DNA of 14,153 nt from Clostridia bacterium. Its GTDB lineage: Bacteria; Bacillota; Clostridia; Christensenellales; Borkfalkiaceae. Below the pieces are notes generated by a model. The model had not been told where the DNA came from, did not search any database, and was given only the letters and a program-made list of their open reading frames with translations. Where the stretch lies: assembly GCA_017648525.1 (NCBI GenBank), contig JAGCIP010000026.1:1-14153 (forward strand), in the 5' to 3' direction. How positions within the stretch are numbered: position 1 is the first letter of the stretch; each line of letters begins with the position of its first letter. The position numbers and the translations under genes were made by a program. Positions 12,953-14,153 of this stretch are shown one piece after another.

Positions 12953-14153
12953 ATGACGGGTTTTCAAATTTACGTATTCGTCTTGTGCCTTTTCGTCTTT
13001 TTACTGCTTGCGTCAATCTTTATTTCGGTTGTCGCAATCATAGTAAAAATGACCTTGAAAATGATAAGACACGGATTAGAAGACGACGATATAATTAAAG
13101 AAAAACAAACTAGTGTCAAGCCGAACGGCGTTGGCACTATTTTGGTAAACGTTTTTAACTGTATCGTAGCGGGAATTCTCTGTTGTTTTTTTGTTTTTTC
13201 ATTATACGTTGGTTTAACCAAGGATAAAGCGCCAAACGGAATTCCATCTATAAAAGTTGTAAAGACCGCATCAATGGCAACCAAAAACCAAAAGAACGAA
13301 TATTTATTTGAAAACGATATTAACGACCAAATTCAAGCGTTTGACCTTATTATTACTCACCATTTACCAAAAGAAGAAGAACTTAAACTATACGACATTG
13401 TCGTTTACGCTGTTGACGACGCTTACGTTATTCACCGTATAGTTGGCATTGAAGAGCCAAATGAAAAGCAACCTAACGAAAGATATTTTCTTTTACAAGG
13501 TGATGCCAACGACCGCCCTGATATTTTCCCTGTTAAATACGAACAAATGCAAGGCGTTTATCGTGGAATTAGAATTCCTTTCGTGGGTAGTTTCGTATTA
13601 TTTATGCAATCACCTGCGGGTTGGCTTTGCATAATGTTAGTTTTAGGCGCTTTGATTGCAACGCCTATTCTTGAAAAGAAGATTAAAAAAGAAAGAGAAA
13701 AACGTTATCAAATTATACTTTTGGCACAAAAAAATAACGAAGTCGTCGTTAATGAAGTCGTTGCTATCGTTAACCAAGAAGTTGGCGAAGAAACCGACGT
13801 AACGAACGTTTATCCCGAAAGAAAAGATTTTAGAACGTTTAAAGAAAAGTTAGAAGATGCCGACGACTTAATTAAAGATAGGTATCAAAAACTAACCGAC
13901 TTTATCGCTAGAATACAAGGCGTTAGAGCCATTGAAAGCAAAAAACAAATATCGTTCAAAAAAGGTAGCCTGCCGATTGCACGCTTTAACTTTAGGGGCA
14001 AGACCTTGTGTTGTCTTTTAGGTTTAGCACCCGCAGAGTACGAAAATACAAAGTATATATTTACGGACGTTTCAAGCGTAAAAGAACACGCCAACTATCC
14101 TATGCGAGTTAAACTCACTTCTAATAGACAAACTCGTTGGACGGAAGAATTGC
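12953..14153 (+). CDS. sipW: ER-type signal peptidase I (SipW-like) with extra C-terminal domain, 3' truncated by window
   Basis: The reading frame is open for 400 codons to the window edge. It is a signal peptidase I of the ER/SipW type, which uses Ser-His rather than Ser-Lys. The catalytic serine is S107 in KTASMAT, box C is YDIVVY (147-152), the catalytic histidine is H161 in VIHRIVG, and the acidic box is LLQGDANDRPD (180-190). Membrane segments are predicted at about 5-31, 60-88 and 222-240; the first is extra compared with Bacillus SipW. After 240 comes a charged cytoplasmic linker, then a domain from about 293 (FRTFKEKLEDADDLIKDRY...ARFNFRGKTL...PAEYENTKY). I associate this domain with uncultured Clostridia but know no function for it. 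AGGGAG (12942-12947) precedes the ATG. The likely substrate is the upstream protein. Confidence 0.88.
   Translation, partial: MTGFQIYVFVLCLFVFLLLASIFISVVAIIVKMTLKMIRHGLEDDDIIKEKQTSVKPNGVGTILVNVFNCIVAGILCCFFVFSLYVGLTKDKAPNGIPSIKVVKTASMATKNQKNEYLFENDINDQIQAFDLIITHHLPKEEELKLYDIVVYAVDDAYVIHRIVGIEEPNEKQPNERYFLLQGDANDRPDIFPVKYEQMQGVYRGIRIPFVGSFVLFMQSPAGWLCIMLVLGALIATPILEKKIKKEREKRYQIILLAQKNNEVVVNEVVAIVNQEVGEETDVTNVYPERKDFRTFKEKLEDADDLIKDRYQKLTDFIARIQGVRAIESKKQISFKKGSLPIARFNFRGKTLCCLLGLAPAEYENTKYIFTDVSSVKEHANYPMRVKLTSNRQTRWTEEL

Overview
The window reads as chromosome of a low-GC, spore-forming anaerobic Firmicute, most likely an uncultured gut-type member of the Clostridia. The reasons are the spoIIGA-sigE sporulation pair, the rsmD-coaD-ylbJ neighbourhood also known from Bacillus, the lepA-hemW pair, strong AAAGGAG-type ribosome binding sites, and an unnamed C-terminal domain on the last gene that I associate with uncultured gut Clostridia. 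No phage, transposase, tRNA, rRNA or CRISPR array is visible.

Layout. 1-1801: the 3' end of rsmD, then coaD, with ylbJ convergent and overlapping coaD by 21 bases; the coaD terminator lies inside the ylbJ coding end. 1821-5984: rarA (apparently leaderless), tex and a GNAT acetyltransferase of the SSAT type, closed by a perfect two-way terminator. 5998-6628: a small AT-rich island holding a divergent XRE repressor and a Rho_N/AT-hook-like protein, with two matching operators between them. 6634-7443: a cytoplasmic GDPD phosphodiesterase (minus strand) and a divergent promoter region. 7444-10382: lepA and hemW. 10383-10631: an intergenic region carrying a GC-rich, hairpin-rich element. 10632-12132: spoIIGA and sigE, overlapping by 41 bases. 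12172-14153: a consensus housekeeping promoter, a small secreted protein with a SipW-type signal peptide, a strong hairpin, and an ER-type (SipW-like) signal peptidase that runs off the window end.

How the genes work together. SpoIIGA is the membrane protease that matures pro-sigma-E, so 10632-12132 is the mother-cell commitment switch of sporulation. YlbJ is a further sporulation membrane protein. The last two genes look like a substrate and its dedicated signal peptidase, comparable to TasA and SipW of Bacillus biofilm fibres. Here the peptidase has an extra N-terminal membrane segment and a long cytoplasmic C-terminal domain with no function known to me. This pair sits directly behind sigE, where sigG is found in Bacillus, and is the most interesting part of the window. 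The other genes are housekeeping: rRNA methylation, CoA synthesis, replication-fork maintenance, translation and haem handling.
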